From positions 3,782,001 to 3,846,000 of the forward strand of contig NZ_CP154796.1 of assembly GCF_039566955.1 (NCBI RefSeq): a stretch of DNA of 64,000 bases, given 5' to 3'. The first letter of the stretch is position 1. The number at the start of each line of letters is the position of its first letter. Source of the DNA: Micromonospora sp. DSM 45708. GTDB taxonomy: Bacteria; Actinomycetota; Actinomycetes; Mycobacteriales; Micromonosporaceae. A model generated the notes under the pieces. That model saw only the letters and a program-made list of their open reading frames with translations, ran no database searches and had not been told where the DNA came from. Made by a program: the position numbers and the translations under genes. Positions 34,320-43,418 of the stretch are shown here, one piece after another.

Positions 34320-35158
34320 ACCAACCCCAGCAGGTCGAGCGACGGACGGTGGATCAGCGCCTCGATCTGCCCGATGTCGAGCGGGTCGAGGCCGGGGATG
34401 CCGGGGACCCGGCCCACCGCCCGCAGCCCTTCGATGGAGGCGTCGACGGTGGTGAACGGGTAGTCGCTACCGAACAGCAGCTTGTGCCAGACGCCGTAGT
34501 CCTGCACCAGCCGGAGGCTGTGCCAGAGCTGGAACGGGCGGTAGTGCAACGCCGAGACGTCGGCGTAGACGTGCCGGTGCTTGCGGATGACCGCGATGCA
34601 CTCCCCCTCGTAGGGGTGGCCGAGGTGAGCCAGCACCATGCGCAGCTCCGGATGGCGGATCGCCACCTCGTCGAGGTGCACCGGGAGCGCGTAGCGCAGC
34701 GGCGCGGCGGAGACGAAGGTGGTGCCGGTGTGCACCAGCAGCGGCAGGCCGTGCCGCGCGGCGTAGGCGTACAGGTCGTCGTAGGCGGGGTCGGCGGGGT
34801 CGAACCCGGCGTACATCGGCATCAGCTTGATGCCCCGCAGGCCGAGGTCACGGTGCCCGTGCTCCAGTTCGTCGCGCCAGCCGGGCTGGGTGGGGTCCAG
34901 GGCGAGGTACCCGACCAGCCGGTCGGGGTGGACCGCCACGTACGCCGCCACCGCCCGGTCGTCGACCCAGAGGCCGGAGCGGCGCGCCTTGCCGCCCACC
35001 ACGATCGTCCTGGTGCCCGCCGGTGCGGTGGCCGCGTACTCCGACCACCGCACCGTCAGGTCGACGTCGCCGCCGTGCGCCCGGGACGCGTCGGCGGCGA
35101 AGGGGTCGCCGACGTGCTCCGGGCAGTCGAACAGGTGCGAGTGCACGTCGACGATCAT
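34316..35158 (-). CDS. Amidohydrolase-family protein (COG2159-like metal-dependent hydrolase)
   Basis: From ATG 35158, overlapping the upstream stop, the gene encodes 280 aa. MIVDVHSHLFDCPEHVG has the HxH pair; other ligands are in LLVHTGTTF (His), MVLAHLGHPYEGE (His) and LLFGSDYPFTT (Asp). The family includes decarboxylases and lactonases. In this operon it may hydrolyse an aldonolactone, as L-fuconolactonase-type amidohydrolases do, or process a later acid. An in-frame start at 35179 would overlap the dehydratase gene further and is less likely. Confidence 0.85.
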   Translation of the reverse strand: MIVDVHSHLFDCPEHVGDPFAADASRAHGGDVDLTVRWSEYAATAPAGTRTIVVGGKARRSGLWVDDRAVAAYVAVHPDRLVGYLALDPTQPGWRDELEHGHRDLGLRGIKLMPMYAGFDPADPAYDDLYAYAARHGLPLLVHTGTTFVSAAPLRYALPVHLDEVAIRHPELRMVLAHLGHPYEGECIAVIRKHRHVYADVSALHYRPFQLWHSLRLVQDYGVWHKLLFGSDYPFTTVDASIEGLRAVGRVPGIPGLDPLDIGQIEALIHRPSLDLLGLV

Positions 35159-36342
35159 CGGCGGTCCCGCTTCTCCCAACCCTCGGCGAACATGTTCCAG
35201 AAGCCGTGGCTCGGCGGGTGCTCGGCGAACACCTCGTCGACCAGTTCGACACCGAGGCCGGGCGCGGTGGGCAGCGCGACGTGCCCGTCCACCACCGGCA
35301 GAGCGCCGCGCACGGCCTCGAAGACGTAGTCCTCAAGGAGGTCGTCGAAGGTCTCCAGGATCTTGAAGTTGGGCATCCCGAGGACGGCGTGCACCGAGGC
35401 GGTGGTGCACAGCGGCGAGTTGGAGTTGTGCGGGGCGACCACCATGGCGTGCTGGTCGGCGATGGCCGCGAGTTTGCGCACCTCGGTGAAGCCGCCGGCC
35501 ATGGACAGGTCGGGCTGGATGATGTCGACCGCGTTCGTGGCGAACAGCCGGGCGTACTCGTAGCGGTTGTGGAAGTGCTCCCCGCCGGAGATCGGCATCG
35601 TGGCGCGGGCGCGCAGCTCGGCGTACCGCTCGATGTGCGTCCACGGCAACGGCTCCTCGAACCAGCCCAGGTCGAACGGCTCCAGCTCACGCACCAGCCG
35701 GACGGCGGTGTGCATGGCGAAGCGGGCGTGTCCCTCGACGAACAGCTCGATCCGGGGTCCCACGGCGGCACGGACGGCGGCGACGATGTCGACCGAGCGG
35801 CGCAGCTCGGTACGGGACAGCTCGCCGAGCCCTGCCCCGAACGGGTCGAACTTCAGCGCCGTGTAGCCCTTGGCGACGGTGGCGACGGCCCGTTCGGCGA
35901 ACGTCTCGGGCTCCCGCTCTCCGGTGTACCACCCGTTGGCGTACACCCGGACGCGGTCGCGGCAGGCACCGCCGGTGAGGCGGTACGCGGGCACCCCGAG
36001 GGCCTTGCCCATGATGTCGTGGAGGGCCTGGTCGACCCCGGACACGACGATTCCGCCGATGTCACCACCGCGCAGGTAGTCCCCCTGGTACATGCGCAGC
36101 CAGATCTCCTCCACGTCGAACGGGTCGGCGCCGATCAGGTGCCGCTCGGCCATCGCCTCGGCGAGCTGGCAGGTTTCCCGCGCCCGGTAGGGGTGGGTGA
36201 TCTCGCCGACGCCGGTGAGCCCGGCGTCGGTGTGCACGCGCACGTAGGAGAAGTCGCGCCAGGCGGTGCCCAGGGTGAGCGTCTCCACCCGGCTGATCCG
36301 ACCGGCGGGGCCCTCGGGTCGGGTCTTGTCGACGGTCAGCAT
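35155..36342 (-). CDS. Enolase-superfamily acid-sugar dehydratase
   Basis: The 395-aa protein is a mandelate racemase/muconate lactonizing enzyme family member: N-terminal capping domain (VRVHTDAGLTGVGEITHPYR), then a barrel with the KFDPFGAG segment, metal ligands in ELFVEGHARF, LGWFEEPLPW and ISGGEHFHNR, and APHNSNSPLCTTASVHAVLG. The His after the first Glu ligand (EGHARF) and the WFEEP motif fit galactonate-, rhamnonate- or gluconate-type dehydratases, which form 2-keto-3-deoxy acids. The exact acid sugar cannot be read from sequence. It overlaps its neighbours at both ends, so it is co-translated with the aminotransferase and amidohydrolase. Confidence 0.87.
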   Translation of the reverse strand: MLTVDKTRPEGPAGRISRVETLTLGTAWRDFSYVRVHTDAGLTGVGEITHPYRARETCQLAEAMAERHLIGADPFDVEEIWLRMYQGDYLRGGDIGGIVVSGVDQALHDIMGKALGVPAYRLTGGACRDRVRVYANGWYTGEREPETFAERAVATVAKGYTALKFDPFGAGLGELSRTELRRSVDIVAAVRAAVGPRIELFVEGHARFAMHTAVRLVRELEPFDLGWFEEPLPWTHIERYAELRARATMPISGGEHFHNRYEYARLFATNAVDIIQPDLSMAGGFTEVRKLAAIADQHAMVVAPHNSNSPLCTTASVHAVLGMPNFKILETFDDLLEDYVFEAVRGALPVVDGHVALPTAPGLGVELVDEVFAEHPPSHGFWNMFAEGWEKRDRR

Positions 36343-37724
36343 CAGGAGTGTCCTTCCCCGCCGGCGGTCGCGCCACCCATGGTGGCGGTGCCGGCCAGTT
36401 CGGTGGTCCCACCGGAGGCGAGGGTGTCCCGTACGGCCACCCCGGTGGCCTCGACCAGGCGGTCGATGTCGGCGTCGGTGTGGGCGTACGAGATGTGGTT
36501 GCGCTTGAGGTTCAACGGCAGCTCGAAGATGCCGTGCTCGCGCATCCGACGGCGGTACCCGATGAACATGCCGGCATCGTTGCGCAGCAGGTCGTCGTAG
36601 GTACGCGGTGTCGGGCCGGGCATGAAGTAGGTCACGAAGACGGAGCCGTGGCCGGTGACCACGGCGGGGACGTCCAGGTCGGCCAGGGTCGCCGTGATGC
36701 CCGCGCGGGCCCGTTCACCGAGGCGGTAGACGTGCTCGTGCACCGGTTCGGCGCGCAGCTTGCCGAGGGTGGCGAGGGCGGCGGCGACCACGGCGGGATG
36801 CCCGTTGTAGGTGCCGGCGAAGAACGCGGGCGCGCCGGGGCGGGTGCTGAACAGGTCCATCAGGTCCGCCCGGCCACCGAGGGCGCCGATCGGATAGCCG
36901 TTGGCGATGGCCTTGCCGAGCGTGGTCAGGTCGGGGACGACACCGCTGATCTTCTGCCAGCCGCCGAGGTCGTGTCGGAATCCGGTGATCACCTCGTCGA
37001 AGACCAGCACGCTGCCGGCCCGGGTGCACTCGTCCCGCAGCGCGACGAGGAACTCCTGGTCGGGCAGGAGGCACCCGACGTTGTGCGGCACCGGCTCGAC
37101 GATGACCGCGGCGATGTCGTCGCCGTGAGCGGCGAAGGCCGCCCGGACGGCGGCCACGTCGTTGAAGCGCAGCACGAGCGTGGCGTCGAGGACCTCGGGC
37201 AGGATCCCGGTGGAGATCGGATCGGGCCGACCCACCCGGTCCGGCGCGGAGATGACGTTGAGGCTGACCGAGTCGTGCCAGCCGTGGTAACAGCCCTGGA
37301 ACTTGACCACCAGACGTCGCCCGGTGGCCGCCCGGGCGACCCGCAGGGCATGGAAGGTGGCCTCGCTGCCGGTGCTGGTCAGCAGCACCTTCTCGATGCT
37401 CGGCACCAGGTCGTTGAGGGTCTCGGCGAGGTGGATCTCGCCGTCGGTCACCGCCACGCCGCACAGGTCCAGTCGGCTGCCGGCCTCGGCGACGGCGGCG
37501 TTGACGTCGGGGTCGTTGTGACCGAGCAGGGGCGGCCCGAACGCCGCGTGGTAGTCGGTGTAACGGCGTCCGTCCGCGTCCCAGAAGCACGCGCCGGAGG
37601 CGCCGGCGATCACCATGTCGGTGAGGCCGGGGATGCTGCGCTGCCCGCTGTTGACGCCGCCGGGGATGACCCGGCGCGCGCGCTCGGCCAGGGTGGCCCC
37701 CGCTGGGGCCGATCGTGAAGTCAC
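36342..37724 (-). CDS. Class III aminotransferase, glutamate-1-semialdehyde aminomutase-like
   Basis: The 460-aa PLP enzyme begins at GTG 37724 behind GAGGAGAAG. It shows RVIPGGVNSGQRSIPGL, TSTGSEATFHALRVARAATG, QGCYHGWHDS, VLVFDEVITGFRHDLGGWQK and the PLP lysine in LTTLGKAIANGYPIGALGG. The closest pattern is HemL, but location in a catabolic operon with an acid-sugar dehydratase argues for a paralogue acting on an amino sugar acid or a keto acid rather than tetrapyrrole synthesis. It is the first gene of the leftward operon, divergent from the IclR gene. Confidence 0.85.
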   Translation of the reverse strand: MTSRSAPAGATLAERARRVIPGGVNSGQRSIPGLTDMVIAGASGACFWDADGRRYTDYHAAFGPPLLGHNDPDVNAAVAEAGSRLDLCGVAVTDGEIHLAETLNDLVPSIEKVLLTSTGSEATFHALRVARAATGRRLVVKFQGCYHGWHDSVSLNVISAPDRVGRPDPISTGILPEVLDATLVLRFNDVAAVRAAFAAHGDDIAAVIVEPVPHNVGCLLPDQEFLVALRDECTRAGSVLVFDEVITGFRHDLGGWQKISGVVPDLTTLGKAIANGYPIGALGGRADLMDLFSTRPGAPAFFAGTYNGHPAVVAAALATLGKLRAEPVHEHVYRLGERARAGITATLADLDVPAVVTGHGSVFVTYFMPGPTPRTYDDLLRNDAGMFIGYRRRMREHGIFELPLNLKRNHISYAHTDADIDRLVEATGVAVRDTLASGGTTELAGTATMGGATAGGEGHS

Positions 37725-37810
37725 ACCTTCTCCTCATCGGTGCGGCGTGGCGACCCAGCCCGGTCGCACCGCCGCGGGTTTCCGCCGCGAGAGATATCCA
37801 TCAACTTTCA

Positions 37811-37843
37811 GAACGGTGTTCGGCATTACCGAACGTTGTTCGG
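37811..37843. promoter_or_regulatory. Overlapping GAAC/GTTC and CCGAAC/GTTCGG palindromes in the IclR divergent region
   Basis: CCGAACGTTGTTCGG (37829-37843) is a perfect 6-bp inverted repeat around GTT. GTTCGGCATTACCGAAC (37818-37834) is a second perfect one around five bases, and GAACGGTGTTC (37811-37821) a third. GTTCGGCAT is directly repeated 20 bp apart (37818 and 37838), two helical turns. Further CCGAAC and GTTCGG half-sites lie at about 37893-37921. This is the expected architecture for IclR tetramer binding between the aminotransferase operon and iclR. Confidence 0.8.
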
Positions 37844-37961
37844 CATACTAGGCACGCTTGATCGGCAAGGTCAACACAACGATCAACCATTTTCCGAACG
37901 GTTTTGTTACTCTGTTCGGCCACGGCGAACACGCTTAGCGCTTCTGACCGAAAGTAGGACC

Positions 37962-38777
37962 ATGACCACCACCGAAGCCGGCGACACCTCCCGCTACCTG
38001 GTGCGCAGCGTCAGCCGCGCGGCTGTGGTGCTGGAGGCGCTGGCCGCCGCCGCCCCGGGTGCGGGGCTGAGCGTCACCGACGTCGCCGGCGCCTGCGGGC
38101 TGTCCAAGAGCGCCGCGTTCGCCACCCTGCACACCCTGTGCCACCACGGTCTGGCCGCCGACGACGGCGAGGGGATGAATCGCCGCTACCGGCTCGGGAT
38201 GGCGCTGGCCCGCCTCGGCGTTCGCGCCCAACAGCAGCTCTCGCTGCGGGACATCGCCCGCCCGATGCTGGCCACGCTGACCCGCGAGACCGGGCTCAGC
38301 TCGCGGCTGGCCGTCCCCGAGGGCGCCCACGCGGTCGTCATCGACCAGGTCAGCAACGGTGAGCGCATCCAGATCGAACTGCGGATGGGCACCCGCGAGT
38401 TGCCCCACTGCACCGGGCTGGGCAAAGCGCTGCTGGCCGAGATGTCCACCCAGCAGGTCACCGAGCTGATCGGCCGGGTCGGGTTGCCCCGACGCACCGA
38501 CCACACGATCACCGACCTGGCCTCCCTCCTGGCGCACCTCGACGACGTCCGCAAGGCCGGCTACGCCCTCGACGACGAGGAGGACGCCGAGGGTGTGTTC
38601 TGCATCGGCAGCGCCCTGCGTGACCACACCGGGATGTGCTGCGGCGCGATCAGCGTGACCGGGTTGAAGCTGGGTCTGCCCAGTTGGCGGTACCAGGAGT
38701 TGGGCCGTCAGGTGCGGCAGACGGCCGAGGCCGTCTCGGTCCGGCTCGGTCACGTCCCGGCCGACACGACCTCTTGA
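37962..38777 (+). CDS. IclR-family transcriptional regulator
   Basis: From ATG 37962 the product is 271 aa. Residues about 15-75 form the IclR winged helix (RSVSRAAVVLEALAAAAPGA, LSKSAAFATLHTLCHHGL); the C-terminal effector domain (about 90-260) shows REIARPML-like RDIARPMLATLTRETGLSS, LPHCTGLGKALLAEMS and YALDDEEDAEGVFCIGSALR. IclR proteins typically sense acid-sugar or aromatic intermediates. It is divergent from the aminotransferase-dehydratase operon, with multiple palindromes between, and ahead of the beta-helix/transporter operon, so it probably controls both arms. A terminator hairpin follows its stop. Confidence 0.9.
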   Translation: MTTTEAGDTSRYLVRSVSRAAVVLEALAAAAPGAGLSVTDVAGACGLSKSAAFATLHTLCHHGLAADDGEGMNRRYRLGMALARLGVRAQQQLSLRDIARPMLATLTRETGLSSRLAVPEGAHAVVIDQVSNGERIQIELRMGTRELPHCTGLGKALLAEMSTQQVTELIGRVGLPRRTDHTITDLASLLAHLDDVRKAGYALDDEEDAEGVFCIGSALRDHTGMCCGAISVTGLKLGLPSWRYQELGRQVRQTAEAVSVRLGHVPADTTS

Positions 38778-38799
38778 CAGCCGGTTCACCGGCTGTTTA
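38777..38799 (+). terminator. Terminator hairpin after iclR
   Basis: ACAGCCGG (38777-38784), loop TTCA, CCGGCTGT (38789-38796), then TTT. The stem starts within the stop codon, so iclR is probably transcribed separately from the downstream operon. Confidence 0.75.
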
Positions 38800-38835
38800 A
38801 CGTTCCCGCCAACGCCGCGGCCCAGGTCACGGCGG

Positions 38836-38860
38836 GGCCGCTACCTCCTGGGTAGCGGCC
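38836..38860 (+). promoter_or_regulatory. Perfect 10-bp hairpin ahead of the beta-helix operon
   Basis: GGCCGCTACC (38836-38845), loop TCCTG, GGTAGCGGCC (38851-38860). It lies 198 bp before ATG 39058 and after the iclR terminator. It might be a second terminator, an operator or a leader structure; no U-tract follows. No further element is clear in 38861-39057. Confidence 0.45.
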
Positions 38861-39057
38861 ACTCGGGCGAACAGCTGACTCCCGACGCGCCGCAGCCCCG
38901 GCGCCGGGTGTTCCGGTCAGCAGCTCCGCCGCCTGCGCGCCTCGCGCGTTTGCCCGACCTTCCCCCGTCTCGCGGGCGTCCCCGTGCCGCCCGTGGGCCA
39001 CCGCACCGCCGTCAGGCGTCACGCCGGCCGGCTGGATCGCGAAGGTTGAGGCTCGCC

Positions 39058-41133
39058 ATGGGTCTACTCGGCACGTCCACCCTCACCCCCCGGGACCAGA
39101 TCCCGCACCTCGACACCGTCGCCGGCCTGGCCACCGTCGACCCCGCCACGCTGGCCACCCGCACCCTGGTGCACCTCGCCGGATACCGCTCCCCCGGCGA
39201 CGGTGGCGGCGGACTGCTGCGCTGGGATCCCACCAGCACCGCCCCCGCCAACGGCGGGACCGTGCACGACCCGTACCGCCGACAGCGGGGCCGGTGGCTG
39301 GCCCTGCACGACGGCACCGGTGACTTCCGACGGTTCGGGATCTTCGGCCGGGACACCCCCGCCGACGCCGCGCTGGACGCGATGGTCGCCGACCCGGCGA
39401 TCCACCGGATCGAGGCCCACACCGACCTGCGCTTCGTCCGACGGCACACGTTCGGACGCGGCGACATCGAGCTGGACTTCGGCGGGCACACCGTGCACAC
39501 CGACGGCATCGAACGCAACACCCACGACAACCCGTTCGGCGCGGTCCTCTTCTTCCGGGGCACCGTGACCGACACGGTGATCACCCACACCCTCACCGAG
39601 ACCGTTCCCGAACTGACCGACGTGTTCCCGGTGCCCGACTCGGGGCGGTTCACGGTCGGGCAGTGGTGGACGGCCACCAGCAACTCGCTGACCGGGGCGG
39701 ACGAGCGCGAGCTGCAGAAGATGGTCCAGGTCACCCAGATCGTCGACGGCACCCACATCCGGGTGGGCTACCTCAACGGCTGGCCCCTGGAGCCCGGTCG
39801 TACGGTCACCTGGCGACGGGTGGAGCCGGTCGAGCGCGCCCACGTCCGCAACATGGCCTTCCGGGGCCACGTCGCCTTCACCGGCGAGTATCCCGGCTCC
39901 GGCCCGGACGACCGCGAGTACAGCGGCTCCCACCCGATCGCCTACGAGTACGCGGTGCGCTGCGACGTCTCCGGCATCGACGCCACCGGCACCTGGTGGC
40001 CGGTGATCATGCGCCGCTGGTGCACCCACTTCACCACCGCCGGCTGCGTCCTGACCAACCCCCCGACCGTGATGTACGGCGGCGCCGGCTACCTCACCCA
40101 ACAGATCTACTGCCTCTACGGGCACGTGGTGGACTGCCGCACCTCGAACGCCCGACACCTCAACGACTGGACCGCGTCGGCGTACTGCACCGTGGAGAAC
40201 TGCCACGGCGACGGCGACGACGCCGGTGGCAACCCGTTCACCACCCACGGCCAGTACGAGCACGACCTCGTCTTCACCGGCAACTCCGGCCTGATGGACA
40301 TCGCCAACAGCGGTGGCCAGTGGGGCATCAGCGCCAAACGGATCACCGTCCGTCGCCACGTCTGCTCCTGGTTCGTCGCCGGCACCAAGATCACCGATCT
40401 GACGTTGGAGGACGTCCGGGTCATCGCCCGCTCCACCTTCGACCCCGCCGGCACGCTCCAGATCAACGCCGACGGCGCGCAGCTACGCGGTTGCTCGGCA
40501 CGCACGCTGAGCATCGCCCAACGCTCGGCCCGCTCCCGGCGGCCCACCGTCATCGCCGACTGCGACTTCGACCAGCCCGCCGGAACGGTCGTCGTGCAGA
40601 CCCCGGTCAGCAGCCCGGTGCACTTCGTGCGGACCACGCTGCGGGGCCTGGACGGGCCGATCCTGCGCGGCTCCGGCCCGGTGCGCTTCACCGACTGCAC
40701 GCTCACCGGAGCGCCCGATGCCGCCCCGCTGCTGGTCGGCGCCGCCGAGTTGGTGATCGACGGCGGCACCTTCACCGACACCGGCATCGAGCTGTCCGCC
40801 GTCCGCGACCAGCGACTCGTCGTCGACGGCGGCGCGGTGCTGACCGGCACCAATGCCCGCCGGGCGCTGCTGGGCCGGGTCGCCGGACCCGGCGCGGTCC
40901 GGGTGGAGCTGGGCCACTACCGCAGCGCCACCGACGACGCGGCCACCGCGCACGTCCGGCTGGACAGCGGCGTCAACCGGTACCGGGCCGTCGGCTCCCG
41001 GTTCGCCGGAGGCCGGCTGACTCTCACCGCCACCACCACGCTGCTGCACAGCGGCTGCGTCGAGGAGAGCGTCACCCGCGACCTGCCCGCCGACTCCGAC
41101 CGTGTCGTGACCGGCGACAACCTCACCCTCTGA
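39058..41133 (+). CDS. Right-handed beta-helix protein, no visible signal peptide (paralogue 1)
   Basis: The 691-aa product starts at ATG 39058. After an N-terminal part (RTLVHLAGYRSPGDGGGGLL, RRFGIFGRDTPADAALDAMV) resembling the pectate-lyase-like head of beta-helix enzymes, it has repeated short strands with Asn, Gly and Cys (AYCTVENCHGDGDDAGGNPF, HDLVFTGNSGLMDIANSGG, LTLEDVRVIARS, PTVIADCDFDQ), the hallmark of a parallel beta-helix. Sequence is very similar to the next gene along the whole length. Polysaccharide lyases and tailspike hydrolases have this fold; a degradative role is inferred from the neighbouring importer. Unlike paralogue 2 it has no export signal. I cannot place it in a named CAZy family. 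Confidence 0.75.
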   Translation: MGLLGTSTLTPRDQIPHLDTVAGLATVDPATLATRTLVHLAGYRSPGDGGGGLLRWDPTSTAPANGGTVHDPYRRQRGRWLALHDGTGDFRRFGIFGRDTPADAALDAMVADPAIHRIEAHTDLRFVRRHTFGRGDIELDFGGHTVHTDGIERNTHDNPFGAVLFFRGTVTDTVITHTLTETVPELTDVFPVPDSGRFTVGQWWTATSNSLTGADERELQKMVQVTQIVDGTHIRVGYLNGWPLEPGRTVTWRRVEPVERAHVRNMAFRGHVAFTGEYPGSGPDDREYSGSHPIAYEYAVRCDVSGIDATGTWWPVIMRRWCTHFTTAGCVLTNPPTVMYGGAGYLTQQIYCLYGHVVDCRTSNARHLNDWTASAYCTVENCHGDGDDAGGNPFTTHGQYEHDLVFTGNSGLMDIANSGGQWGISAKRITVRRHVCSWFVAGTKITDLTLEDVRVIARSTFDPAGTLQINADGAQLRGCSARTLSIAQRSARSRRPTVIADCDFDQPAGTVVVQTPVSSPVHFVRTTLRGLDGPILRGSGPVRFTDCTLTGAPDAAPLLVGAAELVIDGGTFTDTGIELSAVRDQRLVVDGGAVLTGTNARRALLGRVAGPGAVRVELGHYRSATDDAATAHVRLDSGVNRYRAVGSRFAGGRLTLTATTTLLHSGCVEESVTRDLPADSDRVVTGDNLTL

Positions 41134-41166
41134 TCGCCCCGGCTCCCAAAAGAGGAGACACCCCTC

Positions 41167-43374
41167 ATGGACCGCTCCGACCCGACCTCCCGCCGTTCCC
41201 TGCTGCGCGCCTCCGGCCTCGGCGGACTCGCCCTCGCCGGCACCGCCCTGACGCTCTCCCCCGGCACCGCCGCGTCCGCCAAGCCGGCGCCGGACGACGC
41301 CGCGACCCCGCTCGCCCCCGGCCGCGACACGGTCCTGCACGTCGGCACCGTCGCCGCCCTGCTCGACCTGCCGACCCCGACCCTGCGTGACGGGCAGGTC
41401 GTGCACGTCGACGGGCACTTCACCGCCGGCGACGGAGGCGCCCGCCTGGTCCGCTGGGACGCGGCCAGCACCGCCGTGGACAACGGCGGCACCGTGCTCG
41501 CACCCGACAGCGCCGGGCCGCGCCGCCCGGACGGCCGTCGCGACCGGCCCGGCCGCTGGCGCCAACTCCACCACGGTGTCGTCGAGTTCCGACACTTCGG
41601 CGTCTTCGACGCGAAGACCGCCGCCGACGCCGCGCTGGACGCCATGGTCGGCGATCCCACCGTGCACCGGATCGAGGCCCACTCCGACCTGCGCTTCGTC
41701 AAGCGGCACCGGTTCACTCGCAGCGACCTGGTGCTCGACTTCGGCGGGCACGTCATGTCCACCACCGGCATCGAGGACGCCGGCCGCGACGACCCGTTCG
41801 CCGCGGTGCTGTTCTTCCGCGGGAAGGTCACCGACGAGGTCCGCACCCACACCCTCAGCGAGACGGTGCGCGAGGGCTGGGACTCCTTCCAGGTCGCCGA
41901 CTCCTCCGCCTTCGCCGTCGGCCAGTGGTACGCCGTGGAGGTCGACCGCCTCGCCGGCACCTGGGAACGTGAGCTGCAGAAGCTGGTCCAGGTCACCCAG
42001 ATCGTCGACGGCACCCACATCCGGGTCAACTACAAGAACGGCTGGGAGCTGGCCGCCGGCCGGACCATCACCTGGACCCGGGTCGAACCGGTCAGCCGGG
42101 TGCACGTGCGCAACCTGGTCTTCACCGGCGCCGGGGCCGACCAGTACACCGGCTCCCACCCGGTCGCCTACGAGTACGCGGTGCACTGCGACGTCACCGA
42201 CGTGGACGCCACCGGCACGTTCTGGCCGGTGATCATGCGACGGTGGTGCACCTACTTCCACACCGCCCGGTGCACGCTGAAGAATCCGACCTCGGTCACC
42301 TGGGGCGGCGCCGGCTACCTCACCCAACAGATCTACTGTCTGTACGGGCACGTCGAGGACTGCCGCACCTCCAACGCCCGGCACCTCAACGACTGGACCG
42401 CCTCGGCGTACGGGTATGTCACGAACTGCCACGGCGACGGCGACGACCAGGGCCCGTTCGTCACGCACGGCCAGTACGAACACGACCTGGTCTACACCGG
42501 CAACTCCGGACTGATGACGTTCGCCAACTCCGGGGCGGCGTGGGGGTCGGCGGCCAAGCGGATCACCGTGCGCAAGCACGTCTGTTCCTGGTTCGTCGCC
42601 CGGGTCAAGGTGACCGACCTGACCCTGGAGGACGTCCAGGTCATCCGCAAGGCCGGGCTGGCCGGCTCCGGAATGATGTGGATCAACGCCGACGGCGTGC
42701 ACCTTCGCGGCTGCTCCGCCGACGACACGCTGATCATCTCCCAGCAGTCCACCCGGTCGCAGCGGCCCACCGTCATCGAGGACTGCGCGTTCACGCTGGC
42801 GACCGCCGGCACCGACGTCGTCCAGGCCAGCGTCACCACGCCGGTGCACCTGGTGCGCACGACGATCCGCGGGGTCGACGGGCACACCTTCAGCGGCCCA
42901 GGGCGGCTGCACCTGACCGACGTGACGTTCGTCGGCGCCCCGAACGCCGCACCCGCCGTCGTGAAGTCGGCCGACCTCCGCGTGTCCGGTGGCACCTTCA
43001 GTGACACCGGCATCCGGCTCGCCGGCGCCACCGACCAGCGGATCAGCGTCGGCGGCGGGGCGGTGATCAGCGGCACCAACGCCGCGAAGGCGCTGCTGTC
43101 ACGGGCCGCTGCCACCGGCGCCGTGCGGTGGGAGCTGGGCGGCTACCTGAGCACCACCACCGACGCGAGCACCGCGCACGTCAGCGTCGACGCCGGCACC
43201 AACAGGTACTCCGCCGTCGGCACGCAGTTCACCGGTGGGCGACTGCGGCTGGCCGGGACCGGCTTCGGCGAGGGTTCCCACCTGCACCACACCGGGTGCG
43301 TGGAGGAGGGCGTGGCGCGGGAGCTGCCCGCCGCCGGGCCCCGCGTGCGCGATGCCGGGAACCTGACCGTCTGA
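41167..43374 (+). CDS. Tat-exported right-handed beta-helix protein (paralogue 2)
   Basis: This 735-aa protein has a twin-arginine signal (TSRRSLLRASGLGGLALAGT, cleavage near ASA) and then aligns with paralogue 1 throughout: shared blocks include LQKLVQVTQIVDGTHIRV, WPVIMRRWCT, GGAGYLTQQIYCLYGHV and DCRTSNARHLNDWTASAY. The beta-helix part ends in VEEGVARELPAAG, as in the first copy. It probably acts outside the membrane on a polymer whose fragments the adjacent ABC system imports. Lyase or hydrolase activity is inferred; the conserved Arg, His, Asp and Cys residues of the central block are candidates for the active site. ATG 41167 follows AAGAGGAGAC, 33 bp after the first copy. Confidence 0.78.
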   Translation: MDRSDPTSRRSLLRASGLGGLALAGTALTLSPGTAASAKPAPDDAATPLAPGRDTVLHVGTVAALLDLPTPTLRDGQVVHVDGHFTAGDGGARLVRWDAASTAVDNGGTVLAPDSAGPRRPDGRRDRPGRWRQLHHGVVEFRHFGVFDAKTAADAALDAMVGDPTVHRIEAHSDLRFVKRHRFTRSDLVLDFGGHVMSTTGIEDAGRDDPFAAVLFFRGKVTDEVRTHTLSETVREGWDSFQVADSSAFAVGQWYAVEVDRLAGTWERELQKLVQVTQIVDGTHIRVNYKNGWELAAGRTITWTRVEPVSRVHVRNLVFTGAGADQYTGSHPVAYEYAVHCDVTDVDATGTFWPVIMRRWCTYFHTARCTLKNPTSVTWGGAGYLTQQIYCLYGHVEDCRTSNARHLNDWTASAYGYVTNCHGDGDDQGPFVTHGQYEHDLVYTGNSGLMTFANSGAAWGSAAKRITVRKHVCSWFVARVKVTDLTLEDVQVIRKAGLAGSGMMWINADGVHLRGCSADDTLIISQQSTRSQRPTVIEDCAFTLATAGTDVVQASVTTPVHLVRTTIRGVDGHTFSGPGRLHLTDVTFVGAPNAAPAVVKSADLRVSGGTFSDTGIRLAGATDQRISVGGGAVISGTNAAKALLSRAAATGAVRWELGGYLSTTTDASTAHVSVDAGTNRYSAVGTQFTGGRLRLAGTGFGEGSHLHHTGCVEEGVARELPAAGPRVRDAGNLTV

Positions 43375-43418
43375 GCCGCCGGGCCCCGGCAAGCGAGCGA
43401 GGAAACGAGGAGCAGCAG

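Noticed and set aside
36342..37724. Aminotransferase considered as HemL of tetrapyrrole synthesis
   Set aside because: It sits in a catabolic operon under an IclR-type regulator with no other heme genes, so a paralogue with another substrate is more likely.
40483..42912. An 809-codon reverse-strand frame
   Set aside because: Antisense to the two beta-helix paralogues; its internal similarity is only the mirror of their duplication.
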